Below are positions 50,101 to 62,322 of a DNA stretch of 64,000 nt, one piece after another (positions within the stretch are counted from its first letter, which is position 1; each line of letters begins with the position of its first letter). The DNA is taken from the NCBI RefSeq assembly GCF_918797505.1, contig NC_092795.1, positions 19,207,131 through 19,271,130 of the forward strand, written 5' to 3'. The position numbers and the translations under genes were made by a program. A model generated the notes under the pieces. The model was not told where the DNA came from, made no database searches, and was given only the letters and a program-made list of their open reading frames with translations. This DNA is from Bemisia tabaci (lineage: Eukaryota > Arthropoda > Insecta > Hemiptera > Aleyrodidae).

Positions 50101-53100
50101 AAATTAACCTCGGAAATCTCTTCAATGATATGCTTATGGATGTATTTTTAAATAAAAATATGGGTAGTCCAGCAGGCCAATTATTGAAATTGATAGGAAA
50201 AGCTATAGACAAAGAGAATAAAAAGGATACGGAGGGATCCTATTGGTGAAAGTGGGTGGTTGCAATGGACAAAGGAGGTAGGTTGTAGACTAACTAACAG
50301 CAACCCACGAGAGACCCCAAAGTATCGTGCATCGAGTGCATCGTTTTCTCCCTTAGTTTATGAGAACCATCCATGTCATCCAATAGGATCGCTCAATTCT
50401 CCCTATGTCTTCTTTGTCTATCAATTTCGATAATCATCCCGTAGCTCCTATAAATCTTTGAGCAGTAAGCCCAGGATACCTTATACAGATAGTCCATTTT
50501 TTTATTTTCTCCGCGCAAGACAGAAATGCAAGATTTTACCTGATTTTATTCTAGGTTACACTACACCAACCCAGTTTAAGTTAGAGCAATGGTAAGGCAC
50601 AAAGCTACCGATGCTAGATCAAATATATACTAGCATTCATCCACAAACAATAAAGATTCCACGTGATTCAATGGCTAGGGTATTTTTGGTTGAAAGACAG
50701 CCAATTGACGCTATAAACATTGCTTAGCTTTGCACTATAAGCTAGGCACATATCATATTCATAAAATGAAGAGAGCATACTGCTATTGTCATAAAAATGT
50801 ATATGTAGCTATGGATTTTGAAAAAACAGTCAATGATTAACTGGTAACGGTTATTGATTCAAATGCATGAATTGAGAAAAACGATAAAATGCATCTACAC
50901 AAGCAGACTGAAGCCTAATGTTCCAGGAGTGTTCATAGACCATTAGGTATCAGAGCATGATGACGATCTGCTAATGTGTTAATCCATGCATTTCAATCCA
51001 AACTTGACCTGCCAATTTGACTGCCAAAAGAATAACCAAAACAATCCAATACATCACACCGATACTTCACATCCATTTGACGAGTCACTAGATTACTTTA
51101 TAGGCAACTCCGTTAATCACACTGCTTACTCTAGATTACTTTACAGGCAACTCCGTTAATCACACTGCTTACTCACTTTAATGACTAGTTTTCCGACGTT
51201 CAATCACCTTAGAAATAATTAAAGCATTTGGAAATCATAGATAAGCCATTTCACTCTGAAAATTCACTGATTAACAGATGAGAAAAATGGTAAAACAGGG
51301 AGGATTGGGGAAGAGACCCTCTTTTTTCTTGCTCAATAAAAATGCATCATTTTGAGACAATGGAAATTTTGCTTTCTGTGTTTTAGTTTGGCACATTGAA
51401 GGAAGAATTCACCGGGCTGGGGAAGTTTCTAGTCTGTGGTGTTCAAACTAAACCTTTTCACAAGTTGGGTTGTGAAACTTATTTTTGACGAGTGATGGAT
51501 GGTGTTGGCAATTGGGGTTGTAATAAGAAAAATTTGTCCACATTTTTTAAAGATCACCGACAAAATTTGATAAATTAATTTAAATATCAAACCCTAATAC
51601 TTAGGACAAATAAATCCTCCTCAATGAACAAAAGAGAGCATCAACATGAGTAAAAATATTCCCAACTACTGGAGCTTTTTAAACCAAACCAAAATAAGGC
51701 CACTATCAATTGACTGTCTAACTTGATTGAAAATAACAGACTAAAATTATTGATTTTGTCTTGTAAACAGACATACTTTTGAGATGATGTCCATGCAGAC
51801 AGAGTTCAGTAATTTCACAGGCCAACTAAATAGCTAAGAGATATCAGATTTTATAATCAAGTGGTTATTTTTCTAAAAAAAAAAAAAAGGGGGATTTTAA
51901 AAGACTCTTGTATGGCCTTGTTCCTTGATAAGTCTGATATAGTTGGTGGCAGAAGTATCTAGGGAACCATTGAAGACTTACTTTCATCAAAAAAAGGAAC
52001 AACATAGTCTCCAATGATGCTTTAAAAAATTTCTTCTGAAAATAGTACAAAGGGAAACATCTAGTTTGTGCCTACCAAACTAGACTTACCACCAGAATAG
52101 GTCTTCACAAATTTAAATACGTTAAATTAATGATAAACTATCGTTGAAAAAGGAGAGGCAAAACACTACAATTCTCATGAAACTATGGAGTGATATATGT
52201 CTCCGATGGCAACATAAAGCATTTGAGAGGAGATTCACACTCTTAGGAGGCGATTTTTAATGACATTGCTCTTCAGCATTCAGGAGAGATCATCAGAATA
52301 TTTGATTGATTTACCTTGTGCACTTTCTTGTTTACTAGTTTATTCACTACATCTCCGATGATGTACAGTAAAAATGCGTAGGCTAACATGGCAGCAAAGA
52401 ATAGCATTCGGAAAGGCAGGTTCAACTCTTTGAGAATTGGATAAACCCAGAGATCACTCTTCAAGTAGATAATGTGGACCCTGGAAAAATACAGGTAAAA
52501 ACTTAAATTGGTGAAATGAACTGCTTTCAATTAACAGCAGCAGTGCAGAAAGTTTCCTGGCACAAAATATTTTTTGCAACCTGGTGTTATGTTAAGTTAC
52601 TTTACGTCACATTAAGTTTTTAAGTGTGTGGGCACATGTAATGATTTCTTTTCAATTGACTGTGGTTTTGTACAATAGAAAAATCCAGATATTGAAAAAT
52701 CTAATATTCTCTGCACTCCTGACTAGAGGATACTTTAATCAAAACCTTTCAAATTTAAATTTGTTTTCAAGTAAATTACCAACTGTTTTCAAAGTAGTTG
52801 CTGTGTTAAAAATTAAAATGTAAGGAAAATTGGACCCAATGATGTTCTTTAGGTCAAGATCATAAAGTTGAGTGATGAGAAAATAAGTCGAAATAATTCT
52901 AACTTTTCGAAGTTTCCTTGCAGTGATTTATGCTGCGACTTTAATCTATCTATTTGAACAAGTTTATGGAATAACTGAATGTACTCAAAATAATTTGAAA
53001 GTAGGATGCACATTATTTCTTTAAAAATTGTTGGTTAACCCCCTTTCCCCTAGAGTCTCTATTTCGACCCTGCAACTGTGGCCATCAACAGAAAAAAGGA

Positions 53101-56100
53101 CCTTGTTGTTAGTCCACAGTGGTAAATTTTTAGCATGACAATTTCCACCGAGTTGAGTTGCAAAATCGAATTTTGAGATTTTGATGGTAAATTCTTTACA
53201 GTATGCTTGAGAAAAGTGGAGAGTCGTTTAGTAAACTTTTGCACCTCATGAGGGCATAAAATTGCATCATAATCTAACTATTTTGATTCCTGAACATGAT
53301 AGATTTTAGTTTCAAATAGCTTTCTCTCAAGACCAGATTTTCGAAAAACGAACTTTAAACCTCCCTAACTCCGGTTTGGTTTAATACATTTTTGCCGCGG
53401 GATATTGGTTGAACTTTCTTCAATGTTGCGGTATCATTATCACAATATTTTTTACAGACTGAGATCCTTTTTCCCGTGGACAATTACAATTATATCATGC
53501 TGCAGAGTAATCATATTCTGGTAAAACAAGTACTATTTACATACATGACTGAATATAAGCCAAAATGACCCTCAGTGTGTTAGGTCTGAGTCTTTTTTTT
53601 ATTGATGCATCAGGATAAGAAGAAATTAAAAACCGCTTAAAAATACATTGCCTTCCCCATTATTGCCATAGAGCCGTTAATTTTCTTCCACAAAACTTTT
53701 TTTTTACTTCATCCATTTTTTTCTTCTTCGTTTTTAAATAAAGCAGTTTAATTTGTTTAAGTTTAGCTATGGACATAAAGAATTACATAATAGAGCAATT
53801 TACCAAACAACGTAGATGACTGTGAAAGTTCCTAGTGTGAACAATCCTCGAGATCGTTCAGGATAAGTATGAGGTGCAGACAACATTTCCAAGACGGCAA
53901 AAACAGCGACCATTGTGTGCACGATATGATTCAGCCACATAGGGAAGTATGGGTCTAAAACTCTGGGTAATACAAGCTCCCGATCAAGAGTATATAGTCC
54001 CCAAAATACTGTAGCCACAAACTAGAAATAGAAATAATTGAAATAATATTACATTAAAAGATCTGAACACTCAGAAGTTCAAAAACACGTTTTACACACA
54101 TTTGGGTACATGAAATCCTCAGAATTGTTGAATCAAACCAAAGATGTTACCTAGGTTTTGTAGTCAAACATTGTTTCATAAGAAAATATTCAATCTCATT
54201 ATGCCGTTTAAACATGCAGACTTTGAATGTTTCAAAAAAGAAAGAAAAAAAATTGGGAAAGAGTATCTCTAAGAGAGATTGTTTGCTGAAGTGGCGAAAT
54301 TTTGTGCCTCAGTTCTTAATTTCATGGTGGCACGGGGGTCTATATATTATCACTGTACGCATCATCCATGAGGTCTAGGGTTTTCTTCCCAGAATTACCA
54401 CATTTTACACATTTCTACAGTTCCATTTTGGTTACTTCTTTCTTTTTTCTGATTGCATGCATAATTACCCTTTTCATCTGGATATTTATATACCTGATAA
54501 TTTGATTATTCATTAATTTGAAAATAATTACTTTATTGAAAAAAAGAAAAAAAACAAGTGTGGGACCTTCCTGTTATTATTTTTTTCCTCAGGGGTAGAG
54601 GGAGGGGGGGGGGGGTATTGGTTTGTTGCGACATTCAAAAAGACACTCAGGTTGGAGTTCTGACATCTTAATTAATTAGTACATTGTATGATTATGTTAA
54701 CTTTATTAAATGAGCACCGTTGACAGCTACCAGAAAGGTTTCACCCCTTCTTTGGCATTTTCTTTTTTTTTCTTTTCGTATTTTTTTCATTTTCATTGTC
54801 AAAATAAGTTACAACCATTAATTCTTACAAGTTTGTCCACAAAATAAAGAGTGATCACAAACCTACGTATTTAGAGGAGAGAGAAGAAACCAAAACAGAA
54901 CCATCACAGAAAAGTATAAAATAGGTATACACGAAAATGTTACTTCAGCAAGCGATCCTCTATGCTAATTTTTTAACGAGATTTTTTGAAACTTCCAAAA
55001 CCCGTTTAATTTGACTCAAAAATCATCAATTTCCGAAAATATATTAGCCTGGTCTCACCAAGTCGTTCCCTGTATGTATGGTCCTTGGGCCCTATAAAAT
55101 GGCCTTGTATAAGTACAGCCTGGGTAAAATTTCAGCCACAAATGAGAATTTTTAGGGGTTGTAAATCGACTATTTTTTATTGATGGGGAAATTTTCATGA
55201 GGATTTGATAGAAATTATTTGACAGTGTTTTTCTTCACTCATGAGGGTGAAAAATTCTCATGAGTTGAAAGACTGGCATGATTAAAAGTAAAAATTCAAA
55301 CTTACACATGCGATTGGGAAACCGATGGTGGCAAACAAATAATTCTTGAAAGCTACAGTCTTCGGAGGTTTGTTGGGGTTGCTCTTGACAAATATGTCCA
55401 AAATCAAGCAATATGTGAAAAAGAATGCTTGGATACACTGAAACAGAATGATCTCAAGTTAGTATATACAAATGAGTAGCTGTGGAAAGTTGATGAAGAT
55501 ATAAGGCCAACTAAGTTTCACTTAAGATGAAAATTGGCAAAAAGCTCAAAATCGAACAAAAAAAAAATGTCCTATTCATTGCGCATCCAATCTTTTTGGC
55601 CCAAAATAATTTAAGAAGTCCTAAATGTGAACTTGAAATTCATTTCTAACATAAGGTCCCATGGAAGGGGGAAACTTCAAACCTCTTATTTCTCTGGATT
55701 CAGTTCTCTTTGAATTGGATATTTTTGAGCCAAAATAATATTACCTAGGTATATTAGGTACAACATTATAATATTTGCTGACTTTTGAAGTGAGATAGAA
55801 AATTTCTATCTTAATTTTTAAGATTTGAGCTGAATGCAAAAATTAAAATGTCTTAGTACACACAAAAAGTTAAATGGCAGATACAAATTTGACTCTGAAT
55901 AGAGCTTAGTGCGCACAACGAATTTAAGTACTGTTATTTCCTCAACCGTTTCTGTTCCTTCCCTTTAAGTAGGTACGTGCTTGTCATTAAGTAATGTAGA
56001 AAATTTCAATCCTAAAAAAGCACATGTTCTAGAGGAAATTCCAATTACCAGAAAACGGACATAGATGAAAGGAGGAAAACAAAAGCAGATGCCTTTTTCA

Positions 56101-56291
56101 GATCCAAGAAAACAAAAGTACCAAAAAGATTATACCCCCCCCCCCCCTCCCTTTTCGAAAAAAGATTTGGTAGGTAGAGAAAATTTTTAGTTGTCAAGAG
56201 TTTAGTAAAGAACGGTTCCCCCAGAGCCTCCCACAGTTTGTAGTTAAATTTGGGGAACTTCAAAGGACTTTTAATTACCCAATAAAATCAG

Positions 56292-56343
<52 letters not shown>

Positions 56344-57268
56344 AAGCAGTACTCCAGTTTAGGATGAGCAGTTGTGATTGAGGGCATCATTTCAATTACA
56401 TCATTATGAGATGCACAATAATAGCTTCAGAATGATAGAAAGATGGTTATCCAAACAATAGATACTATTAAAAAAGCATCAGGAAAGCAGGTATGTTTCC
56501 TGAACTCCCCCCCCCCCTCCTCTTTTTGTCTAAATGGATATTAAATGATAGGATTCAAAAGCAGCATGTAACGTGCTACATCAAGAATCACAGGGAGGAT
56601 GCACATGCTGCATGTACATGTGTCTCCTCTGTACATGTATAATTCAAATCCAGATTGTCAAAAAAATTACCTTGGGGTACTAACAATTTTTAAGATGGAT
56701 TGCAAGAGAATTTTTTGGAAATGGAAGACTAGTATCCTCTCGAAAAATGAATACATGACTGATAGAAAAAACAAATACTTTTAGTCTTCTTCAATAGGTA
56801 TAAAAAGTAGAAATTTCTAGAAGATACAGCAGGTGCCTTCATGTAAAAAAGTACCTAGATAAAGTTATGCACAGTTATGTCATTCACAATACTCCAATAA
56901 AATTTAGAAGAAAATTCCAGAACAAAAAAAATTTTTTATGAGAGGGTTTAGAGTTGAGCAGATACTAGATACATGATCACCAAATCTTTGTGGTTGAGGA
57001 ATCAGTGAAAAAAGGACCTGGATGTGCTTAACTACATACTAGCCAACGCTACCTGGATGAGTCGATAAAAATAAATAAATAATAAAAATTTACATACCGC
57101 ATTCCAGAATGTTAGATATTTGAATTTATCTCCAAAAGCTGAATCCAAAGGGCTTATCTTGCTGGGAATCTTCACTTGCCAGTGGAAATAAACTCCGCTG
57201 CAGAACAGGATAGAGCCAATGACGTGCAGTAATACATTAGCTGTACGCAACACGGAACTTAGGGCCAT
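44113..57268 (-). CDS. AIG1: AIG1/ADTRP-family (FAR-17a) multipass FAHFA hydrolase
   Basis: Integral membrane threonine hydrolase family; human AIG1 and ADTRP cleave fatty acid esters of hydroxy fatty acids. Minus-strand exons 57268-57098, 55437-55306, 54021-53804, 52480-52315 and 44136-44113 give 236 aa (human AIG1 about 240). Seen: FGDKFKYLTFWNACIQAFFF with T53 matching catalytic Thr43; FVATVFWGLYTLDRELVLP; WLNHIVHTMVA with H136 matching His134; ERSRGLFTLGTFTVIYVVW; DLWVYPIL. About five or six hydrophobic segments span the protein. The last exon encodes DKTKKRR and ends KKRR, a KKxx-type ER-retrieval signal. Without the last splice, exon 4 would read on to TCA 52275-52273 (tail SNILMISPEC, 242 aa), a possible isoform. 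A 28-nt exon-like piece at 44474-44447 would instead stop at once after exon 4. Confidence 0.92.
44769..45013. mobile_element. Three-copy MITE family, copy C (AIG1 intron 4)
   Basis: About 245 bp with left end GAAGACAAAGCGCATTAGCG and right end GCGCCTTGTCCTCCAAGCCC. It shares the interior blocks with copies A and B. CCTCATA borders both sides (about 44766 and 45010), a possible 7-8-bp target duplication. Confidence 0.83.
50172..50445. mobile_element. Inverted-repeat element in AIG1 intron 4
   Basis: The left arm, about 50178-50250 (AATTATTGAAATTGATAGGA ... GGATCCTATTGG), is reversed at 50378-50440 (CCAATAGGATCG ... CTATCAATTTCGATAAT). The ends resemble the hairpin element at 40524-40662, but the interior differs and the loop is longer. 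Confidence 0.7.
51088..51173. repeat. 43-bp tandem duplication
   Basis: The unit starting CTAGATTACTTTA and ending CACACTGCTTACT occurs twice head to tail (51088-51130 and 51131-51173), with one difference (TATAGG versus TACAGG). A recent local duplication inside an AIG1 intron. Confidence 0.85.
56294..56335. repeat. Poly(A) tract of about 42 bp
   Basis: An uninterrupted A-run in AIG1 intron 1. It may be the tail of a retroposed sequence or a simple repeat; its length is uncertain in any assembly. Confidence 0.8.
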
Positions 57269-58665
57269 TTTGAAAAGTGACTAGTTATTACAAGATATAG
57301 CACGTCAAGTATATCAATTGATGCTGTTTTTAGGTAGGTACAGGCAACGTTGAAAAATCTATCACAATAACTTCAGAGAAAACATCGGTGAGCAATTGAT
57401 TGATTCTGTTCAAAGCACTTTATCATCCTTCCAAATAGCACGTTCTTTGAAAATGTTTTAAACAGTTATTTACAAAAACAGACAGGTTGATTTTCAAATG
57501 AAGAATTATAATTTATAGCAGCTTCAGTTTATCATCACTAGTTGTAGAACACACTTAAGTATCACGATATGGCTTATCACAAAAACAGAAGATACTCCAG
57601 CAGCGCTAACAAAACAATTGACCTTGAATTAGTAAAACTTTGACCACTAAGGTAAGATTGAAATATTTTGAAAGCAGGGAATAATTTAAGGGGACCAAAA
57701 CTTCGGTAGTTAAGATTGAGGAGAGACGAGGAACAGAACTTCAGAGGTCAGATTTTCACTGATCACCACTTGATTGAATTAATGGTTTGCGAAAGTGGGG
57801 GTCTTGATAAGATGGGGGACCAGTTTAAAATAGCTCCAGGAAACTTTAGAACCGATGCCCGAATCGGCATTTATGACCTACTGATGCAACGCTCGTAACA
57901 TAACTGATTAGCGGCGAGAACTGTGCAGTGTGCGGCAGCAGGAAAAAGTGCTCACACTAGCTTGGGGAGGGAGAACTGACTGAGAAGCACTTAGGAATTT
58001 TAATAGCTCAACTTTTTAACCTCCCACTCTGAAGACACCGGTTCCTCGTATTTCATTCAACAATTCCAATTTTGAGTCAGGGGAATCCTTACGATTACGA
58101 GGGCCTGATCGATTTCTGTTACAAAAAGGCAAACGACCTATGCTTATCTCAGATCGGGTCCTCAGATCGGCCATAAAAAGTAAGCACACCGGGGCTAAAT
58201 ATTTCTTTTAGACATCTATGAAAATGAAACTTGCACTGGAGTAAATTTAATATTCACCTAATCGGCTCAACTGATTAAAACTGGCTTACAAACTAAGGGT
58301 AAGAGAATAATTCACGGACACTGATACGGCATTTCAGCATTTTGGCACAGTTCTTTATCACTGAATCACTAATCGCCAAATCAAAACAAACTTTAGTTCT
58401 TAGGGAAGCCACAAGAGCGCTGCTAAATGAAAATATTTAAATTTATCCCGGGAAGTTTGAAAATGCGGGGAAGTTTAATTTTGCCGCAAACTCTCCACGC
58501 CGAGAAAAGTAAACGGAAGGTCATAGTTTCTTAAAATCTTGAGAGAGGAAAATCAAATTTAAAAGCTAGGCACATACTTTTATTTTTTAAGCTAATAAGG
58601 GTTTTTTGTGGATTGCGTGAGATTTCGAGTGTATATTGAGGGCTAAAAATCAAAGGTTTAAAACA
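57269..58665. other. Upstream region of the AIG1-like gene
   Basis: It should hold the promoter and 5' UTR of the AIG1-like gene (start 57268, minus strand). No TATA box or transcription start can be named. The plus-strand frame at 57716-57898 has no splice or domain support. Confidence 0.4.
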
Positions 58666-59150
58666 AATAGAAACAAACACAATATGGAGACAGAAAGGGG
58701 AATAACGCCCGTTGATGACGGCGCAGAGAAACAACTATTCGTACTCGATGGATGTCCGTGTTGCATATTCAAAATTGAAGGCGCGATAGCGCGAGGAGTG
58801 CGAGGTGGCTCGCAATGCTTCGCTCTAGGTTGTCAGTGTGGTGTCTCCTCAATTCGGGTGAGAAGTTGAAACACGAGGGCGAATTACGTCTCTTCAATCT
58901 TCGACTTTGTTGCTTCCGTAGCCCTTGAAGCACCTCTACAAATAAGGTAGACGGAAACAAACACAATGTGGAACCAGCAAGGTAAATGACGCGCATACAT
59001 TGATGACGGCGCAGAGATACAACTATTCGTACTCGATGGATGTCCGTGTTGCATTTTCGAGATTGAAGGCGCGATGTCCCGCGAGGTGTGAGTTCGGAAT
59101 GCTCCCCTTTAAGCTGCTACTGAGATATTGCTCCGATCTGGGTGAAAAGT
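58666..59150. repeat. Two diverged tandem copies of a unit of about 290 bp
   Basis: The segment at about 58669-58866 recurs at about 58956-59150 with an offset of about 288 bp. Shared blocks include ACAAACACAAT, TTGATGACGGCGCAGAGA, ACTCGATGGATGTCCGTGTT and GATTGAAGGCGCGAT. The unit is GC-richer than its surroundings. The open frame 58636-58869 falls in copy 1 and is broken in copy 2, so coding is unlikely. Confidence 0.75.
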
Positions 59151-60210
59151 TATTAATGTACCAAACTATATGAGTAATTATTCGGCCTCGGCGGAAGAAA
59201 TGTTTTCAATAATATTTCTTTTAGAGGTGCCAGTTTCTTTTCCAGCTATTCAATTTTGTGCCAGTAATTCAATCATGGATCTAGAGGGTTTTTTTTTTAT
59301 GACATCCATCAGTCCGTATTATTCGCAAAGAACGATGTTCCATCCAGCTACGAGCCATCAAAACCTTCCAAGAAGCAATTTGAGTACACAGTCCTGTTAA
59401 AATCGCAATTTTGAGTAATTATTCAGTCGAAATTGGCAAAAAATAGGTGGGTTGAAATAGTAATTCTAAAATTACGTATCTCAGAATTTGGTGTTGGCCC
59501 GTAGTCCCAAAAACACGTATCTCCGCTTTACGGTCAATTCTCCTGACAGAGGGGAATATCATTCAAAATGCTGGTAGGGTATTAAAATGCATCCTTTCCT
59601 TGCTATCTTCTAGAAATTCCCCTGTACCTACCTGTAGATTTAGTGGCTCATTATAAATTGAACATCCACGATCGCGGGTCTACCCTCGATGTGGATACAG
59701 AGTCATGCACAGCTTGGCACGATCACACACATGAGGCTCGAATGCCCCCCCCCCCCCCACCCTCCTCCTCTCTTCGACACACCTAGTCGTTTGCCCCAGT
59801 TTTAACTAACATCCAATGCAGAGACACTTGTTTCTCGTTCACTTCTAGGTATGTCTTGCTCATTCATTGTTTATGATGAAGTTTTATAAACATTGTTGAT
59901 AGATGAGGCTTTAGAGAGATCGTAGGATTTTACTGCAGGAGAGGAGGATTTCGTCATTTTAGTTCGGCCGGGCAACACTGGAGGAACTGATAGTGTGTCA
60001 CGTTGCGTTATTGTTTCGTAGCATGAAGCGTTCGGTTCGTTCTTTTAGTGTTTCATAGGTTCAATGTTCATATTAAGCACAGGAGATTAGGAAAGATCAC
60101 AGGTTGTCAAGTTCGCCGCTTTGCAGTATGTTTTTCTCTGCATTCATCATTGGGAAAGAGATTGCGGATAATTTGATTAATTAGTGGAAAAGATTAATAT
60201 AACACTAATG

Positions 60211-60457
60211 TGCTGAGAAAAAAACGTCGTATAGACATCGGGTGTTGCCAAATCTCCGCCGACAAAATATTTATTTTAGAGAAAAGTTGAGAATATTTTT
60301 TTTATTTTTCGTATACTTTACATAAAATTTTGAGTAATATTTTGTAAAGAAAGAAAAAAAATATGCATTGAGTCTCGGGCAAGTTTCGATTTTATCCATG
60401 GAGATTTGGCAATGTCTGAATGTTCGTACGGCGCTTTTCCCTTAACAGTACAACAGC
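60211..60457. mobile_element. Inverted-repeat MITE family with TTGCCAAATCTCC ends, copy 1
   Basis: The left end (TGCTGAGAAAAAAACGTCGT, then GTTGCCAAATCTCC) is matched by the reverse complement of the right end (GGAGATTTGGCAATG, then CGTACGGCGCTTTTCCCTTA). A related element lies at 62068-62322. Confidence 0.65.
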
Positions 60458-60662
60458 ATGAAGAGGTACATCGCGTTCAAATGCGCTCCACGACATACCC
60501 ATAATCTTGTGGGGTCAACTCTTTTTTTGCCTTATTTCCAGCAGATTAGATATTTTCGATTTCGCTGGATTTTAACCATGTTTTTTTTTTGCTTTTTAAG
60601 CGCAAAATATAATTTTGAGGTATTTATACGATTCAAGAGGAGTCTTGCAATGGTCTGTGCAG

Positions 60663-61483
60663 CATGGCCGGATTTACCTACTTGCCGCCCATGGGCCGCC
60701 TGTACTTTGCCGCCCTCTTCTCATTCATTTTTAAATATCAATAAAAACCATCAAGTGAACGTGTCGGAGGGAGAAGGGTGCATAAGACGCGTTCACTCGT
60801 GTTGGACACATTTTTTGCGTAAGCCCTGTCAACACTACTAGCAAAAGTTCACGGAACTTCGCGCGAAAGTCCAGTTCCGTAAACCTATCTCTGTGGGGAC
60901 AGGGCCTTTCATTTGTAAGAAATGAACAAAAAAATTAAGAAAGAACAAACATAAATGTGGTTGAATAATTTTAACTTCCGCCGCCGTGCCGCGCTGACCA
61001 CACTGTGTTTGGCGCAATGCGTGAAGTATTCATGTAGTCTTGTAGGCACTGTGCGTTTCTCGCCGCGCCGACCGCTGTTGACCGTACTGTGGTTGACGCA
61101 ATGCGTGAAGTATTCATGCAGTCTCGTAGGCGCTAATACGTGTTACATGCCGACCGCCGCATCGAGGGCTTCTCCTTTTCATCTCAAGTCCTCGTCATCA
61201 TTTCTCTTTGCGCCGCAACGCTCCAGGCCAAATTACGTGTTTGGTTTCTCTCTTAACTCAACTAAATAAAGGTGCGCAGTCTTTTGTATCACCGAAATAC
61301 GACAAAATTAGAAATTAATTAACTCTCAGGAAATGAGAGATTTTGTCACCTTTTCTTGTTTGTAATTTTTTTGTGAATCCGATTTTTTTGTACTTGCATT
61401 TAAAAAAATTGCGAAATTTGCCGCCTCCTAATTTTGCCGCCATGGGCCGCGGCCCATGTGGCCACCCCCTTAATCCGGCCCTA
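60663..61483. mobile_element. hAT-like CAGGGCCGG element, copy 2 (opposite orientation)
   Basis: About 821 bp, the reverse complement of the element at 39181-39915, with matching ends (CATGGCCGGATTTACC and TAATCCGGCCCTA) and interior. The flanks CTGTGCAG (60655-60662) and CTGTGCAC (61484-61491) agree at 7 of 8 bases, an 8-bp hAT-type target duplication. It contains the same internal direct duplication (AATGCGTGAAGTATTCATG twice). No transposase is readable. Confidence 0.82.
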
Positions 61484-62067
61484 CTGTGCACTGTGCAGCC
61501 CTCTCCTATCCACGCAGTACTGCAAAATGTCGGGCATGTTAAGTAAATCGTGCGAGATGCATAAAAATGACTCTCATGTATTTTTTAGCTTTGACTTCGA
61601 AAAAAAAATTAAAATGAATAAATAAATCATAAGAAGAGATCAGACAACATTCTAATAAACGAGTGGTTGGGCTAATTATTTTAAATCCGCCCAATTGATC
61701 GGAGGACTATCAAATCTCTCTCCTCTAGCACCTCCGTTAAAAACTTCTTTTTAAAACAAAACTTTTGCGGCAGATCTTAGAGATTTTAGGGGTTGTATGA
61801 TATATTTTCAGGTTTGGATGACATATTTCGTTCTAGTGGGGCATTTTGAGACTAATTATAACTAATTTATAAGTGAAAATTTAGGGGGCGGCGAGCACTC
61901 GTATTTTAACCAGCGAATAAATCTGTAAGGAGAGGTGGCAGACTTAAGAGTACCTACTGTTAATCTACTCTCTGGAGTGATCCACAAAAAACCAATTGAA
62001 GTCAACGAAGGATCAATGATCATAGAGAAGCTCTCGAGACACGGAGATCATAACCGCACCTGAAAAT

Positions 62068-62322
62068 GCTGCCGTATCAAGGGAAAACGCCCTATGAGCC
62101 TTTAGACGTTCCCAGGTTTACTTCGATAAAAACCAAATTTTCTTGGAACATTACGAACATTTGTCTTCAAATTTTTCAGATAATTTTGCTTGCAATTTGA
62201 TCTAAGATATCTGCAAATTTCAAGAAGAAATACGAATAACTTTCCTCAAAAATACATGTTTTATCTGAAGAAATTTGGCAACTCTCGATTGTTCATACGG
62301 CGTTTTTCCTTGGCACGGCGGA
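62068..62322. mobile_element. Inverted-repeat MITE family, copy 2
   Basis: The left end TGCTGCCGTATCAAGGGAAA and the right end (CATACGGCGTTTTTCCTTGG, then CACGGCGGA) are inverse to each other. The right end shares the blocks AATTTGGCAA and GTTCATACGGCG with copy 1 at 60211-60457. A weaker third candidate spans about 63129-63378. Confidence 0.6.

Larger units (their letters stand above)
45014..52314. other. Large AIG1 intron 4: no exon-like sequence apart from repeats
   Basis: Over 7 kb of A-rich DNA between AIG1 exon 4 and the terminal exon. Apart from the inverted-repeat element at 50172-50445, the 43-bp duplication at 51088-51173 and a CTTCAA-type microsatellite (46510-46555), I see no exon, RNA gene or conserved motif. 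Confidence 0.5.

Noticed and set aside
58636..58869. 77-codon open frame with a cysteine pattern
   Set aside because: Falls in a tandemly duplicated non-coding unit, and the frame is not kept in the second copy.
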